Below, piece by piece: positions 1-7,615 of a stretch of 21,753 bases of DNA. The position numbers and the translations under genes are program-made. The stretch is from Dictyoglomus sp. NZ13-RE01 (GTDB lineage: Bacteria > Dictyoglomota > Dictyoglomia > Dictyoglomales > Dictyoglomaceae). The stretch spans positions 1 through 21,753 of the forward strand of contig NIRF01000019.1 in the NCBI GenBank assembly GCA_002878375.1, given 5' to 3'. Numbering within the stretch: the first letter of the stretch is position 1; every line of letters starts with the position of its first letter. The notes under the pieces are model-generated. The model was not told the origin of the DNA. It worked only from the letters and a program-made list of their open reading frames with translations, and made no database searches.

Positions 1-615
1 ATTAATTCCAAAAGGGACAGTTTTTATCTTTGATAGAGAATTTACATATAGAAGACTGATGGAATTTCTAAAAGATAAAGGGATGAATTTTGTTATCAGG
101 TTAAAGAAGAATGTTTATGTAAACGAGAAGCTAATAACCATGTTGCCAAAAGGGATTTATGAAGGAGTTCTAATTCATGGGATAGTAGCAAATGTATACA
201 TAAGAGGATATGAAGTGATGAATGGGAAGGAAGATTTTTACGCATATGTAACAAGTTTGCCAAAGGAGAGGTTAAGTTGGGGGCTATACAGAGAAAGGAT
301 GAAAATAGAGGAGATGTTCAGGAATGAGAAAAATGAGTTCAATTTAGAATTTTTAAGTTATATAGATGAGGAAGAAGTTTTAGGGAGATGGTTAGTAGTA
401 TTTATGGGAGCATTGTTAGTTATTTACTTAACATCAAAAGTAGAGAAGGGAGAGCATAGAATAAAGTTATTAAAGGAGGAATTAAAGAGAGGAATAATAA
501 GCTTCATAAATTTTGCCTTAAGAATAATTGAGATATTAAGATTGAGATTAAAGATAAGCAAGAAAGGAAGAATTGTGCCTATGATTGGGGGTGATTAAAA
601 GTGATTACAGATCAG
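1..615 (+). mobile_element. IS4-like insertion sequence, 3' part (left copy)
   Basis: The transposase tail is followed by TGATTACAGATCAG. Aligning this copy with the inverted one at the right edge, similarity continues to ...GATCAG and then stops (TTCTTTT here, CTATTAA there). This places the element's 3' end at about base 615. The end lies only about five bases from the stop codon of the convergent LacI-type gene. The 5' end and any target-site duplication are outside the window. Confidence 0.8.
2..598 (+). CDS. IS4-family DDE transposase, C-terminal part (5' end outside window)
   Basis: The reading frame is open from base 2 to the stop at 596-598, so this is the last ~198 residues of a transposase that starts left of the window. 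An early FDREF probably holds the second catalytic Asp. Near the middle, LYRERMKIEEMFRNEK fits exactly the Y-(2)-R-(3)-E-(6)-K signature of IS4-type DDE transposases, which includes the catalytic Glu. The basic, leucine-rich tail ends MIGGD. A nearly identical tail occurs on the opposite strand at the right edge of the window, so the element is multicopy. The visible part has no frameshift; whether the whole gene is intact cannot be seen. Confidence 0.9.
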   Translation, partial: LIPKGTVFIFDREFTYRRLMEFLKDKGMNFVIRLKKNVYVNEKLITMLPKGIYEGVLIHGIVANVYIRGYEVMNGKEDFYAYVTSLPKERLSWGLYRERMKIEEMFRNEKNEFNLEFLSYIDEEEVLGRWLVVFMGALLVIYLTSKVEKGEHRIKLLKEELKRGIISFINFALRIIEILRLRLKISKKGRIVPMIGGD

Positions 616-620
616 TTCTT

Positions 621-1652
621 TTAAAGGTTTATTGGAGACTCTGAAGTTTTTCTTATCATAATCTCTGCAGGAAGTATAATTTGATGATTTTCTAATGGCT
701 CACCTTTTAGAATAGAAATTAGAAGTCGAACTGCCCATTCTCCAATCTGAGATATTGGTTGTCGAATTGTAGTAAGAGGAGGATAAACATATTCAGAAAG
801 AGATATACCATCAAAACCAGTAACAGCTGGATTTCGTCCTATGTCCAAATCATACTCATACGATTTTTTCATGATTCCAATAGCAATAAGATCGCTACAA
901 CAAACAATAGCTGTAGGAAAAGGATTTAAATTCATAATTAAATCCATAGCCCTATATCCGCCTTCTTCTCTCTCATATCCCAAAAGAATATACTTTTCAT
1001 CAATCGAAATTCCTCTTTCTTTTGTAGCTTCCATAAAACCTGCAAGTCTTTCTCTAACATAAAAATATTCTAACGAAGGCCCCACAAAAGCTAAAATACG
1101 GTGTCCCTTGTTTATAAGATAGTTAGTAATTTTATATATTGCAGACCTTCCATCTACATCTACATATGAATAATCTACTGACAAATCATTACGTCCAATA
1201 GTAACAAACGGAAATTTTTCTTTAATCAAATAATTTATCCTATCATCTTTTACCTTAATGCCATCGAGGATGATACCATCGACACGACCAGTCTTAACAA
1301 GTTGCTCAAGAATATCTACAGCATTAGAACCTAAAGGACAAACAGAAACAAGAATATCATAATGAAATTTAGAAGCTGTATCAATGATCGACATTAAAAG
1401 TTCGTTAAAAAATGGATCTGAAACCCTTTCTTCTGGTGGTGAAGTTACAAAACCAATAGTATTTATAGAAGCTCTTTGTAAGCCTCGTCCTAATATATTA
1501 GGCTTATATCCAAGTTCTTCTATAGCTTGAAAAATTTTTTTCTTTGTCTCCTCTGAAACTCTTGCTTTATTATTTATAACTTTAGAAACAGTCTGATAAC
1601 TTACTCCTGCCTTCTTTGCTACATCTTTTAAAGTAACCCACTTTTTCCTCAC
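621..1652 (-). CDS. LacI/GalR-family transcriptional regulator (orphan copy)
   Basis: A 343-residue DNA-binding repressor of normal length for the family. An N-terminal LacI helix-turn-helix (TLKDVAKKAGVSYQTVSKVI, residues 7-26) and hinge (PNILGRGLQ) are followed by a periplasmic-binding-like effector domain with typical family stretches (VDGIILDG; CCSDLIAIGIMK; GFDGISLSEYVYPPLTTIRQP). Translation starts at GTG, preceded by an AGGTGGG ribosome site. It has its own promoter and probable operator, and is separated by about 120 bases from the second regulator gene upstream. Adjacency to the sugar operon suggests a carbohydrate effector, but that is inference. An insertion sequence ends just after its stop codon, so its original terminator may be displaced. 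Confidence 0.93.
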   Translation of the reverse strand: MRKKWVTLKDVAKKAGVSYQTVSKVINNKARVSEETKKKIFQAIEELGYKPNILGRGLQRASINTIGFVTSPPEERVSDPFFNELLMSIIDTASKFHYDILVSVCPLGSNAVDILEQLVKTGRVDGIILDGIKVKDDRINYLIKEKFPFVTIGRNDLSVDYSYVDVDGRSAIYKITNYLINKGHRILAFVGPSLEYFYVRERLAGFMEATKERGISIDEKYILLGYEREEGGYRAMDLIMNLNPFPTAIVCCSDLIAIGIMKKSYEYDLDIGRNPAVTGFDGISLSEYVYPPLTTIRQPISQIGEWAVRLLISILKGEPLENHQIILPAEIMIRKTSESPINL

Positions 1653-1663
1653 AAAGACTCACC

Positions 1664-1684
1664 CACCTTTAGGTGAACGTTCGT
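1664..1684 (-). promoter_or_regulatory. operator-like palindrome and RBS-overlapping hairpin of the orphan LacI gene
   Basis: GAACGTTC (1675-1682) is a perfect palindrome with a central CG, as in LacI/GalR operators. It sits where transcription should begin, a few bases past the -10 box. Next to it, CACCT-TT-AGGTG (1664-1675, plus-strand reading) can form a short hairpin that includes part of the Shine-Dalgarno sequence. Autoregulation is the simplest reading. Confidence 0.5.
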
Positions 1685-1689
1685 TTAAA

Positions 1690-1719
1690 ACTATAATAAA
1701 TAAAAAAATACTTTGTCAA
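1690..1719 (-). promoter_or_regulatory. sigma-70-type promoter of the orphan LacI gene
   Basis: On the minus strand, TTGACA (1719-1714), an 18-base spacer and TATAGT (1695-1690) form a near-consensus promoter. It lies about 38 bases before the GTG start, with the palindromic operator immediately downstream. Confidence 0.65.
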
Positions 1720-1747
1720 GCTCTAAGCTGATATGTTCGATAAATAA

Positions 1748-1767
1748 CCTTCTTTTAAAAAGATAAG
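1748..1767 (-). terminator. weak possible terminator after the operon-end LacI gene
   Basis: Just past the stop of the second regulator, the minus strand has TCTTTT-T-AAAAGA, extended by CCTT/AGG with a mismatch, followed by TTATTTAT. The stem is AT-rich and the T-run is broken, so this is a weak candidate. No better one lies between the two regulator genes. Confidence 0.3.
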
Positions 1768-1771
1768 GACC

Positions 1772-2788
1772 TTACAATTTTTGTTTACAGCTTCCTCTGA
1801 TTTTTAGTTGAGGTTGTAAAACTACAATTTTTGTTTCTAATTCTTTTCCCTTTAAGATATCTAAGAGGGCTATTGCGGATAATTGCCCCATTTGAAAGAT
1901 AGGTTGGGATACAGTGGTTAGGTTGAGGTATTGAGCAATTTCTAAGTCATCGTATCCAACTATTGAAAAATCTTCAGGTAACTTTACATTTTTCTCTTTA
2001 AAGTAATCCAAAAGACCAATAGCTTGAAGATCTGAAATAGCAAAAATGGCGGAGGGAATTTTGCCCTTTTCTAATATAATTTGACCTGCTTTTCTTCCCC
2101 CTTCTTTTGTTGTAGGAGTATAAACTATATTATCTTCTATAAAAGGTAAATTATATAGATATAGAGCTTTTTTATAACCTTCTAATCTTAGACTTCCTAC
2201 CGCAAAACCAAAGGGGGGATTTTCCAAGGGCTCATTTATATGGAATATCTCTTTATGACCTAACTCAATAAGATATTCCGTAGCAATAAATCCCCCCAAT
2301 ACATTATCTACTGAGATTGAATAAAAATCTTGATGGTATGAATCTACAAGAACCGTAGGAATGCCAAGGTTTTGAAGAGCTTTTGCCTCTTTATCTAACA
2401 AATGCAAACTAATGATAATTAAACCATCCACTTTCCCTTTTATAGGTAGAACCCTAAAAAATCTATTTCTACTCTCATCATTAGCTAAGTTAAAGAGAAC
2501 TATATCATACTGAGTATCAGAAAGAACACTACTAATTCCTCTAATTACCTCAAAGAAGAATGGTCTTGTAAAAATAGGTGCAACAATACCAATAAGATAA
2601 GTTTTACCCTTTGGTAAAGAACGGGCTGCATAATGGGGAGTATAATTTAACTCTTCAATAATTTGAAGAACTTTTCTCCTTGTTTCCTCACTTACGTGAG
2701 GATCTTGATTCAATACACGAGAGATTGTTCCAACTCCAACCCCTGCAATCTTTGCTATATCTTTTATAGTAAGTTTTTTACCTTTCAT
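1772..2788 (-). CDS. LacI/GalR-family regulator at the end of the sugar ABC operon
   Basis: A 338-residue LacI-family protein. The N-terminal helix-turn-helix is TIKDIAKIAGVGVGTISRVL (residues 7-26), followed by hinge PHYAARSLPKGKT. The effector domain shows VDGLIIISLHLL, FAISDLQAIGLLDYF and GYDDLEIAQYLNLTTVSQP, all typical of sugar-responsive repressors. The ATG lies one base after the stop of the upstream permease gene, so the two are translationally linked and the regulator is the last gene of the binding protein/permease operon. It is the obvious candidate to bind the operator-like palindromes in front of that operon and to sense the sugar or its hydrolysis product. The actual ligand cannot be read from sequence. 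Confidence 0.95.
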   Translation of the reverse strand: MKGKKLTIKDIAKIAGVGVGTISRVLNQDPHVSEETRRKVLQIIEELNYTPHYAARSLPKGKTYLIGIVAPIFTRPFFFEVIRGISSVLSDTQYDIVLFNLANDESRNRFFRVLPIKGKVDGLIIISLHLLDKEAKALQNLGIPTVLVDSYHQDFYSISVDNVLGGFIATEYLIELGHKEIFHINEPLENPPFGFAVGSLRLEGYKKALYLYNLPFIEDNIVYTPTTKEGGRKAGQIILEKGKIPSAIFAISDLQAIGLLDYFKEKNVKLPEDFSIVGYDDLEIAQYLNLTTVSQPIFQMGQLSAIALLDILKGKELETKIVVLQPQLKIRGSCKQKL

Positions 2789-2789
2789 T

Positions 2790-3623
2790 TTATCTTGTAG
2801 TCCACCCTACCATTCCTTTTATATAATATCTTTGCAAAAAGGCAAAAATCAATAGGGGAACAGACATAGCAATGATTGTTCCCGCTGTTAAAGCTCCCCA
2901 ATCTACGTGATAGACTCCTCTCATAAGAGGAATTCTCTGAGTAATTAGAAGTTTATCAGGAGAATAGATCAAGATTAGGGCTAAGAAAAAATCACTCCAT
3001 ACCCACATGAATTGCAGAACCGATGCAGAAAGGAGGGCAGGTAACGCAACAGGTAATATAATTCTGAAAAATATTGTAAAATCTCCAGCACCATCTATTT
3101 TTGCTGCTTCTTCTATATCTGTTGGAAGAGTTATAAAGAAGTTTCTTAAGAAAAAGACAATCCAAGGTAATCCCCATGCAGTATGAACCACTATTAAACC
3201 CAAGTATGTATTTAATAGCTTTAAATTATTCATAGTTTGAAAGATTGGGACTGCTATCATTTGTTGAGGAAGAGACATTAAAAGAACTATAGTTATGAAG
3301 AGATAATTTTTAATAGGAAAACTAAATCTTGCAAATCCATAACCTGCCAAAGCGGATATAAAGAGAGGAAAAATAGTTGAAGGAAATGCAACAAGTAAAG
3401 AGTTTTTCATTCCCTGAGATAATGGCGCAGTAGGATGCCTCCAAGCATTAATGAAGTTTTCAAAGGTTATATTAAAGTTTTTAAGGTTCCACCATCCGTA
3501 TATAACCTCGTTTAAAGGTCTTATAGCGGTCATTAATACTCCCAGAAAAGGTATTACCCAAAGAATAGCAATGATCCCTGCAAGAATATATTTTAATAGT
3601 ATAAACAAGCTATTTCTCTTCAT
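2790..3623 (-). CDS. ABC sugar transporter permease, MalG type
   Basis: A 277-residue inner-membrane permease of binding-protein-dependent transport family 1, carbohydrate branch. About six hydrophobic segments are visible. The cytoplasmic EAA loop, which docks the ATPase, is clear: IEEAAKIDGAGDFTIFFRII, leading into LPVALPALL. The start codon overlaps the stop of the MalF-type gene by four bases (ATGA), the usual arrangement for partner permeases. It should form a heterodimer with that protein and receive substrate from the lipid- or peptidoglycan-associated binding protein encoded first in the operon. No ATPase gene is nearby, so a shared MsmX/UgpC-like ATPase elsewhere is likely. Confidence 0.95.
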   Translation of the reverse strand: MKRNSLFILLKYILAGIIAILWVIPFLGVLMTAIRPLNEVIYGWWNLKNFNITFENFINAWRHPTAPLSQGMKNSLLVAFPSTIFPLFISALAGYGFARFSFPIKNYLFITIVLLMSLPQQMIAVPIFQTMNNLKLLNTYLGLIVVHTAWGLPWIVFFLRNFFITLPTDIEEAAKIDGAGDFTIFFRIILPVALPALLSASVLQFMWVWSDFFLALILIYSPDKLLITQRIPLMRGVYHVDWGALTAGTIIAMSVPLLIFAFLQRYYIKGMVGWTTR

Positions 3624-4504
3624 TTTTTCTCACCTTGTGTATTAATAATCATAGGAATACTTACTAACAGAGTTAAAAGCATTAAAAAAGTTGAAACCAC
3701 CGCTGCACTATTAAAATCAAATTGTCTAAAGGCATAAAAATACATCTGAAGAGCTAATACATTAGATGCTCCTCCAGGTCCTCCCATAGTTGCTACATAT
3801 ACAATATCAAAGATCTTTAATTCCCAAAGCAAGGTCATAGTTACTACAACAATGGTTATAGGTTTAAGTAGAGGAAGAGTTATTTTAAAGAAAATATCTT
3901 TAGAAGATGCTCCATCAATTTTTGCAGCCTCATAAATCTCTTCTGGAATTGTTTCCAAGCCTGCAGAGTATATTATCATACTAAATCCAGTCCAAAGCCA
4001 AATAGATCCAAAAATGAGAGATAAAAGAGAAGTTTCTGGGTATGCTGTCCACGTTTTTGGAGTTATCCCTACAACTCTTAAAAAGGTATTTAATATACCT
4101 ACGTCCTTATCAAACATAAATCTTAAAAGAACTCCTCCAATAACCATTGGAGTTATCATCCCTAAGAATATGGCGGATTTAAATATGAAATTATATTTCA
4201 AATCTCTGAACAAAACAGCAAGAAAAAGACCTAAAAGAGTAGTTAGAGGAAGATGTATCAAAATCCATAGTAAATTATGGAGAAGGGCTCCCAGGGGGAA
4301 TCCCCTGGTGAACCCCTCTAAATCTATTATCTCTTTACGACTTAAAACCTCAACATAGTTCTTCAAAAAGACAAAACTACCATCCTTTGATACAAAACTT
4401 AGTCCAATAGTTCTAAAAACTGGATATAAAACAAAGGCTATGATAAGTATCAAAGCTGGTATAAAAAATATACTTTGAAGAACTCTTTCTTTAAGTCGTA
4501 ACAT
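3620..4504 (-). CDS. ABC sugar transporter permease, MalF type
   Basis: A 294-residue membrane permease with an N-terminal hydrophobic anchor (residues ~10-30) and about five further transmembrane segments. The ATPase-docking EAA loop EEIYEAAKIDGASSKDIFF is followed by KITLPLLKP. It lacks the large periplasmic insertion of enterobacterial MalF and matches the compact UgpA/MsmF-like type. The gene begins ten bases after the binding-protein stop with a GGGG-containing ribosome site, and overlaps the next permease by four bases. An unusually GC-rich hairpin lies inside its early coding region (4291-4308). Confidence 0.95.
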   Translation of the reverse strand: MLRLKERVLQSIFFIPALILIIAFVLYPVFRTIGLSFVSKDGSFVFLKNYVEVLSRKEIIDLEGFTRGFPLGALLHNLLWILIHLPLTTLLGLFLAVLFRDLKYNFIFKSAIFLGMITPMVIGGVLLRFMFDKDVGILNTFLRVVGITPKTWTAYPETSLLSLIFGSIWLWTGFSMIIYSAGLETIPEEIYEAAKIDGASSKDIFFKITLPLLKPITIVVVTMTLLWELKIFDIVYVATMGGPGGASNVLALQMYFYAFRQFDFNSAAVVSTFLMLLTLLVSIPMIINTQGEKK

Positions 4505-4514
4505 TTTCTAACCC

Positions 4515-5708
4515 CTACTTCTTTGGTGCTTTCTCATCTAAAGTTTTTAATACATCATCTACTCTTTCAGGTCTTACCCAGAGAAGTTTTAACTGATCCC
4601 AAAAAGTAGCCTGAAATTCTCCACCAATACTATCATCTAAGTCAGGAAGTGCAGTTTTTCCTTTCATTAAATTAGCTACTTCTCTATCTACAGGTGGGTA
4701 GGAAGACAAAGGCACATGAATATTTGTAGCAATATGTCCACCCTGTCTTACTTGAATCTCTTGACCTTTTGTCACTAAGAATTGTGCTAATTTCTTTGCT
4801 TCCTCTGGATATTTAGTATACGCTGGAACAAATAAATAATCTGCTCCAAAAACTATTCCTCTTGCTCCAGGAAGAGAGAATACTCCTAAATCAGATGGAT
4901 CTTTAACCATTCCAGTAATCCAACTTCCCATAAAGTATAATCCATAATCTCCATTCCACCACATCTGAAGAGCCATAGTCCATTCAGTAGGCTCTCCAAA
5001 ATATCCAGCCTTAAGTAGAGGAACTAACCTATTTTCAAATATTGCTCTTACTTTAGGATCTGTCCATCTAACTTTTCCTGCAATCAAATCTAAGTTTAGT
5101 TGTGGTCCACCAAAAGTTGCTAAGAAATGCTCAGTTACATCAGAAAGTGGCCAACCAACACCATCCCCACTGGCTATTGGAGCTTTAATTCCTGGAATTT
5201 GCTTTATCTTTTTCAATAAAGAAACAAAACTTGTCCAGCTATTAGGAACTGTAAGATTGTTTTTTTGGAAGAAGGATTTTCTATACCAAAATCCTGGTTT
5301 TACTTTTCCTGTATATACTCCACCATAAATTTTATTTCCAATTTTTACTGCATCCAAGGAGCCTTTTACAAAATCTTTCTCATTTATTAATCCTGTAAGC
5401 TCAAGAACATGTCCTTCTTTTGCCTTCTCTTTGATAAACCATGCCCACATGAAAATTACATCACCAGGAGTAGTCTTTGCTGAAAATTGTGCTGGAAGAA
5501 GGGTTGCAAGATCTTCCGCTCTATAAATCTTATATTCTACTTTTATTCCTGTTTCCTGCTCAAAGGCTTTAAGGACAGGCATAAATCCTTCCATTTCAGC
5601 GCCTGCCCATCCACTGATTACTGTTAATGTTTTTTGCTGAGCGGATGTTAAAGAGGAAAGAACAAGCAAGGAAATTAAAAGAATTGATACTAAAATACCT
5701 TTTCTCAT
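4515..5708 (-). CDS. Extracellular solute-binding protein, family 1 (sugar ABC importer)
   Basis: A 397-residue exported protein and the first gene of the ABC operon. It has a short basic N-terminus, a hydrophobic core (residues ~5-20) and a likely signal-peptidase cut after TSA (about residue 23). There is no lipobox Cys at that point, so it is probably secreted or otherwise tethered. The mature part follows the family 1 pattern: TVISGWAGAEMEGFMPVLKA, FEQETGIKVEY, and a C-terminal region with KYPEEAKKLAQFLVTKGQE, which is typical of carbohydrate binders. An AAGGGGG ribosome site lies seven bases before the ATG. The divergent alpha-glucosidase suggests an alpha-linked oligosaccharide as ligand; this is inferred from context. 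Confidence 0.93.
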   Translation of the reverse strand: MRKGILVSILLISLLVLSSLTSAQQKTLTVISGWAGAEMEGFMPVLKAFEQETGIKVEYKIYRAEDLATLLPAQFSAKTTPGDVIFMWAWFIKEKAKEGHVLELTGLINEKDFVKGSLDAVKIGNKIYGGVYTGKVKPGFWYRKSFFQKNNLTVPNSWTSFVSLLKKIKQIPGIKAPIASGDGVGWPLSDVTEHFLATFGGPQLNLDLIAGKVRWTDPKVRAIFENRLVPLLKAGYFGEPTEWTMALQMWWNGDYGLYFMGSWITGMVKDPSDLGVFSLPGARGIVFGADYLFVPAYTKYPEEAKKLAQFLVTKGQEIQVRQGGHIATNIHVPLSSYPPVDREVANLMKGKTALPDLDDSIGGEFQATFWDQLKLLWVRPERVDDVLKTLDEKAPKK

Positions 5709-5732
5709 CTTTAAACCCCCTTAAAAATATAC

Positions 5733-5750
5733 TTTTTGGAAACTATTCCT
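5733..5750. promoter_or_regulatory. second operator-like palindrome, leader of the sugar operon
   Basis: TTTTTGGAAACTATTCC contains the inverted half-sites GGAA/TTCC. It repeats the TTTTTGGAAAC motif found, on the opposite strand, in the operator-like site at 5804-5820. It lies in the untranslated leader of the ABC operon, where a second repressor site could act by looping or roadblock. Confidence 0.35.
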
Positions 5751-5803
5751 ACGAAGAAATTTTTTATTAAACTACCTTCTCACCCCTTTTCTTTTTTATT
5801 TAT

Positions 5804-5820
5804 ATTGAACCGTTTCCAAA
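5804..5820 (-). promoter_or_regulatory. LacI-type operator overlapping the start of the sugar ABC operon
   Basis: On the minus strand the sequence reads TTTGGAAACGGTTCAAT, an imperfect palindrome centred on CG, as in LacI/GalR/CcpA-family operators. It begins three bases after the -10 box, so a bound repressor would cover the start of transcription. The regulator encoded at the end of this operon is the natural candidate ligand. Confidence 0.55.
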
Positions 5821-5822
5821 AA

Positions 5823-5851
5823 ATTATATTATTATATTATACCGGTGTCAA
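5823..5851 (-). promoter_or_regulatory. consensus sigma-70-type promoter of the sugar ABC operon
   Basis: The minus strand carries TTGACA (5851-5846), a 17-base spacer and TATAAT (5828-5823), an exact match to the housekeeping consensus. It lies about 115 bases before the binding-protein ATG and is followed directly by the operator-like palindrome. Confidence 0.8.
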
Positions 5852-5872
5852 GAGTAAATTAGTTTTTGTATG

Positions 5873-5901
5873 TTGATAAGATATGTTTAAAATATTAAAA
5901 T
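5873..5901 (+). promoter_or_regulatory. promoter of the GH13 alpha-glucosidase gene
   Basis: TTGATA (5873-5878), a 17-base spacer and TAAAAT (5896-5901) form a good promoter on the plus strand, about 40 bases before the glucosidase start. Its -35 box lies about 22 bases from that of the divergent ABC operon promoter, so one regulator could affect both. Confidence 0.6.
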
Positions 5902-5941
5902 CTGTTATCCTAAAAAATTATAAAAGAAAGGAATGTTGGAA

Positions 5942-7579
5942 ATGTCTTGGTGGAAGTCTGCAGTTTTTTATCAAATATATCCAAGAAGCTTTTTTGATAG
6001 TAATGATGACGGGATAGGAGATTTAAAGGGAATAACTAAAAAATTGGACTATTTAAAATGGCTTGGAATAGATGCTATTTGGATATCGCCCTTTTTTAAA
6101 TCTCCTATGTTAGATGGAGGTTATGATATATCGGATTATTATGATGTGGATCCTATATTTGGAACCATGAAGGACTTTGATGAGCTCTTAGAAGAGGCTC
6201 ATAAAAGAAATATAAAGGTTATTATTGATCAGGTCTTTAACCATACTTCAGATCAGCATCCATGGTTCCAAGAGTCAAAAAAGGATAGAACAAATCCTAA
6301 AGCGGATTGGTATATTTGGATGGATCCAAAGCCAGATGGCTCACCCCCAAATAACTGGATATCCTTTTTCTCTGGAAGCAAGCCTCAAAGTGCTTGGGAG
6401 TGGTGTGAAGAAAGAAAACAATACTATCTTCATTTATTTGCTAAGGAACAGCCTGACCTAAATTGGAGGAATGAAGAAGTTAAAAAGGCCATATTTGATG
6501 TTATGAGGTTTTGGCTTGACAAGGGAGTAGATGGCTTTAGATTTGATGTGGTAAGTTCCTTTTTTAAAGATCCAAAATTTAGAGATATCGTAAAAAGGAA
6601 AAAAGTCATTGCCCCTGGAGAAATAACTCCAATAAAAGAATATCATATCTTCCCTTTTGTAGGAAGACCTGAAACCTTTTTATTGATAGAGGAAATAAGA
6701 GATTTATTAGATTCCTATGAGCCTGAAAGAATTGGCATTGGTGAAGTTTCCTCCTATAGTGGACTATTTTTCTACCTTTTGTTTACCCTTCCTGGAAGAT
6801 TACATCTTGCTTTTAACTTTGATTTTTTACATAATCTCACCTTTGATGCCCATGTGATTTATAATCTAATTAAAAATCAGGAGGATCTATTTGAAAACTT
6901 ATCTTGGCCTTGTTATGTTTTGGGAAACCATGATGTTTATAGATATATATCCCGCTTAAGATATCTTTTGAGGGAAGAAGGAAAAGAAATAGAACTTCCA
7001 AGAGATCTTGTATCTAAACTAATGGCTACTTTACTTCTTACTTTAAGAGGAACTCCCTTTATTTATTATGGTGAAGAAATAGGAATGGAAAATACACCTA
7101 TTCCTTATGAAAAAATAGAGGACCCAATGGGAAAGGCATTATGGCCTGAGAAAGAAGGAAGAGATACAGCAAGAACCCCCATGCAATGGGATGATTCAAA
7201 ATATGCTGGATTTTCTAATGTGGAGCCTTGGTTACCAGTAAACGAAAATAAAACTTATGTAAATGTAGAGAAAGAAAAGAAAGATAAAAATTCTATCCTG
7301 AATTATTACAGAAATTTAATTTATAAAAGAAGAGAATCTTTAGCATTAAAACTCGGAGATCTTGAATTTGTAATTCCTGGAATAAACGATATATTAGCCT
7401 ATATGAGGGTTCATGAAGAGGAAAGGAAATTAATAATATTAAATTTCAGTGATAAAGAAAAGAAAATATCTATTGATTATAAAGGTAAAATATTTATTGG
7501 AACCCATAGGGAAGAAGGAGAAAAAATAGATGGAGAGATTAATCTTCTTCCCTTTGAAGGTTTGGTAATAGAGGTTTGA
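5942..7579 (+). CDS. GH13 alpha-glucosidase / oligo-1,6-glucosidase-like
   Basis: A cytoplasmic glycoside hydrolase of 545 residues, cleaving alpha-glucosidic bonds in imported oligosaccharides. All GH13 conserved regions are visible: DQVFNHTS (96-103), QPDLNW (170-175), GFRFDVV with nucleophile Asp202, GEVSS with acid/base Glu268, and LGNHD with Asp331. The N-terminal WWKSAVFYQIYPRSF is the classic alpha-glucosidase start, and there is no signal peptide. An ATG at 5933 is also in frame, but the ribosome site AAAGGA touches it. The ATG at 5942 has nine-base spacing and gives MSWWKS, so I prefer it. Linkage preference (1,4 or 1,6) and subfamily cannot be fixed by eye. It faces away from a sugar ABC importer operon, which probably supplies its substrate. 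Confidence 0.93.
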   Translation: MSWWKSAVFYQIYPRSFFDSNDDGIGDLKGITKKLDYLKWLGIDAIWISPFFKSPMLDGGYDISDYYDVDPIFGTMKDFDELLEEAHKRNIKVIIDQVFNHTSDQHPWFQESKKDRTNPKADWYIWMDPKPDGSPPNNWISFFSGSKPQSAWEWCEERKQYYLHLFAKEQPDLNWRNEEVKKAIFDVMRFWLDKGVDGFRFDVVSSFFKDPKFRDIVKRKKVIAPGEITPIKEYHIFPFVGRPETFLLIEEIRDLLDSYEPERIGIGEVSSYSGLFFYLLFTLPGRLHLAFNFDFLHNLTFDAHVIYNLIKNQEDLFENLSWPCYVLGNHDVYRYISRLRYLLREEGKEIELPRDLVSKLMATLLLTLRGTPFIYYGEEIGMENTPIPYEKIEDPMGKALWPEKEGRDTARTPMQWDDSKYAGFSNVEPWLPVNENKTYVNVEKEKKDKNSILNYYRNLIYKRRESLALKLGDLEFVIPGINDILAYMRVHEEERKLIILNFSDKEKKISIDYKGKIFIGTHREEGEKIDGEINLLPFEGLVIEV

Positions 7580-7584
7580 AAAAT

Positions 7585-7610
7585 AAGGGACGGCTTATAA
7601 GCCGTCCCTT
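7585..7610. terminator. bidirectional palindromic terminator between glucosidase and PTS operon
   Basis: A perfect 26-base palindrome (arms AAGGGACGGCTTA) lies in the gap between the convergent genes. On the minus strand it is followed by TATTTTTC, a fair U-tract for the PTS operon. On the plus strand the tail is AAAAATTATTT, so termination of the glucosidase transcript may rely more on the stem. Confidence 0.85.
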
Positions 7611-7615
7611 AAAAA

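Noticed and set aside
4291-4308. Terminator inside the MalF-type gene
   Set aside because: There is no T-run on either side and the reading frame continues intact; it is kept only as a hairpin worth checking.
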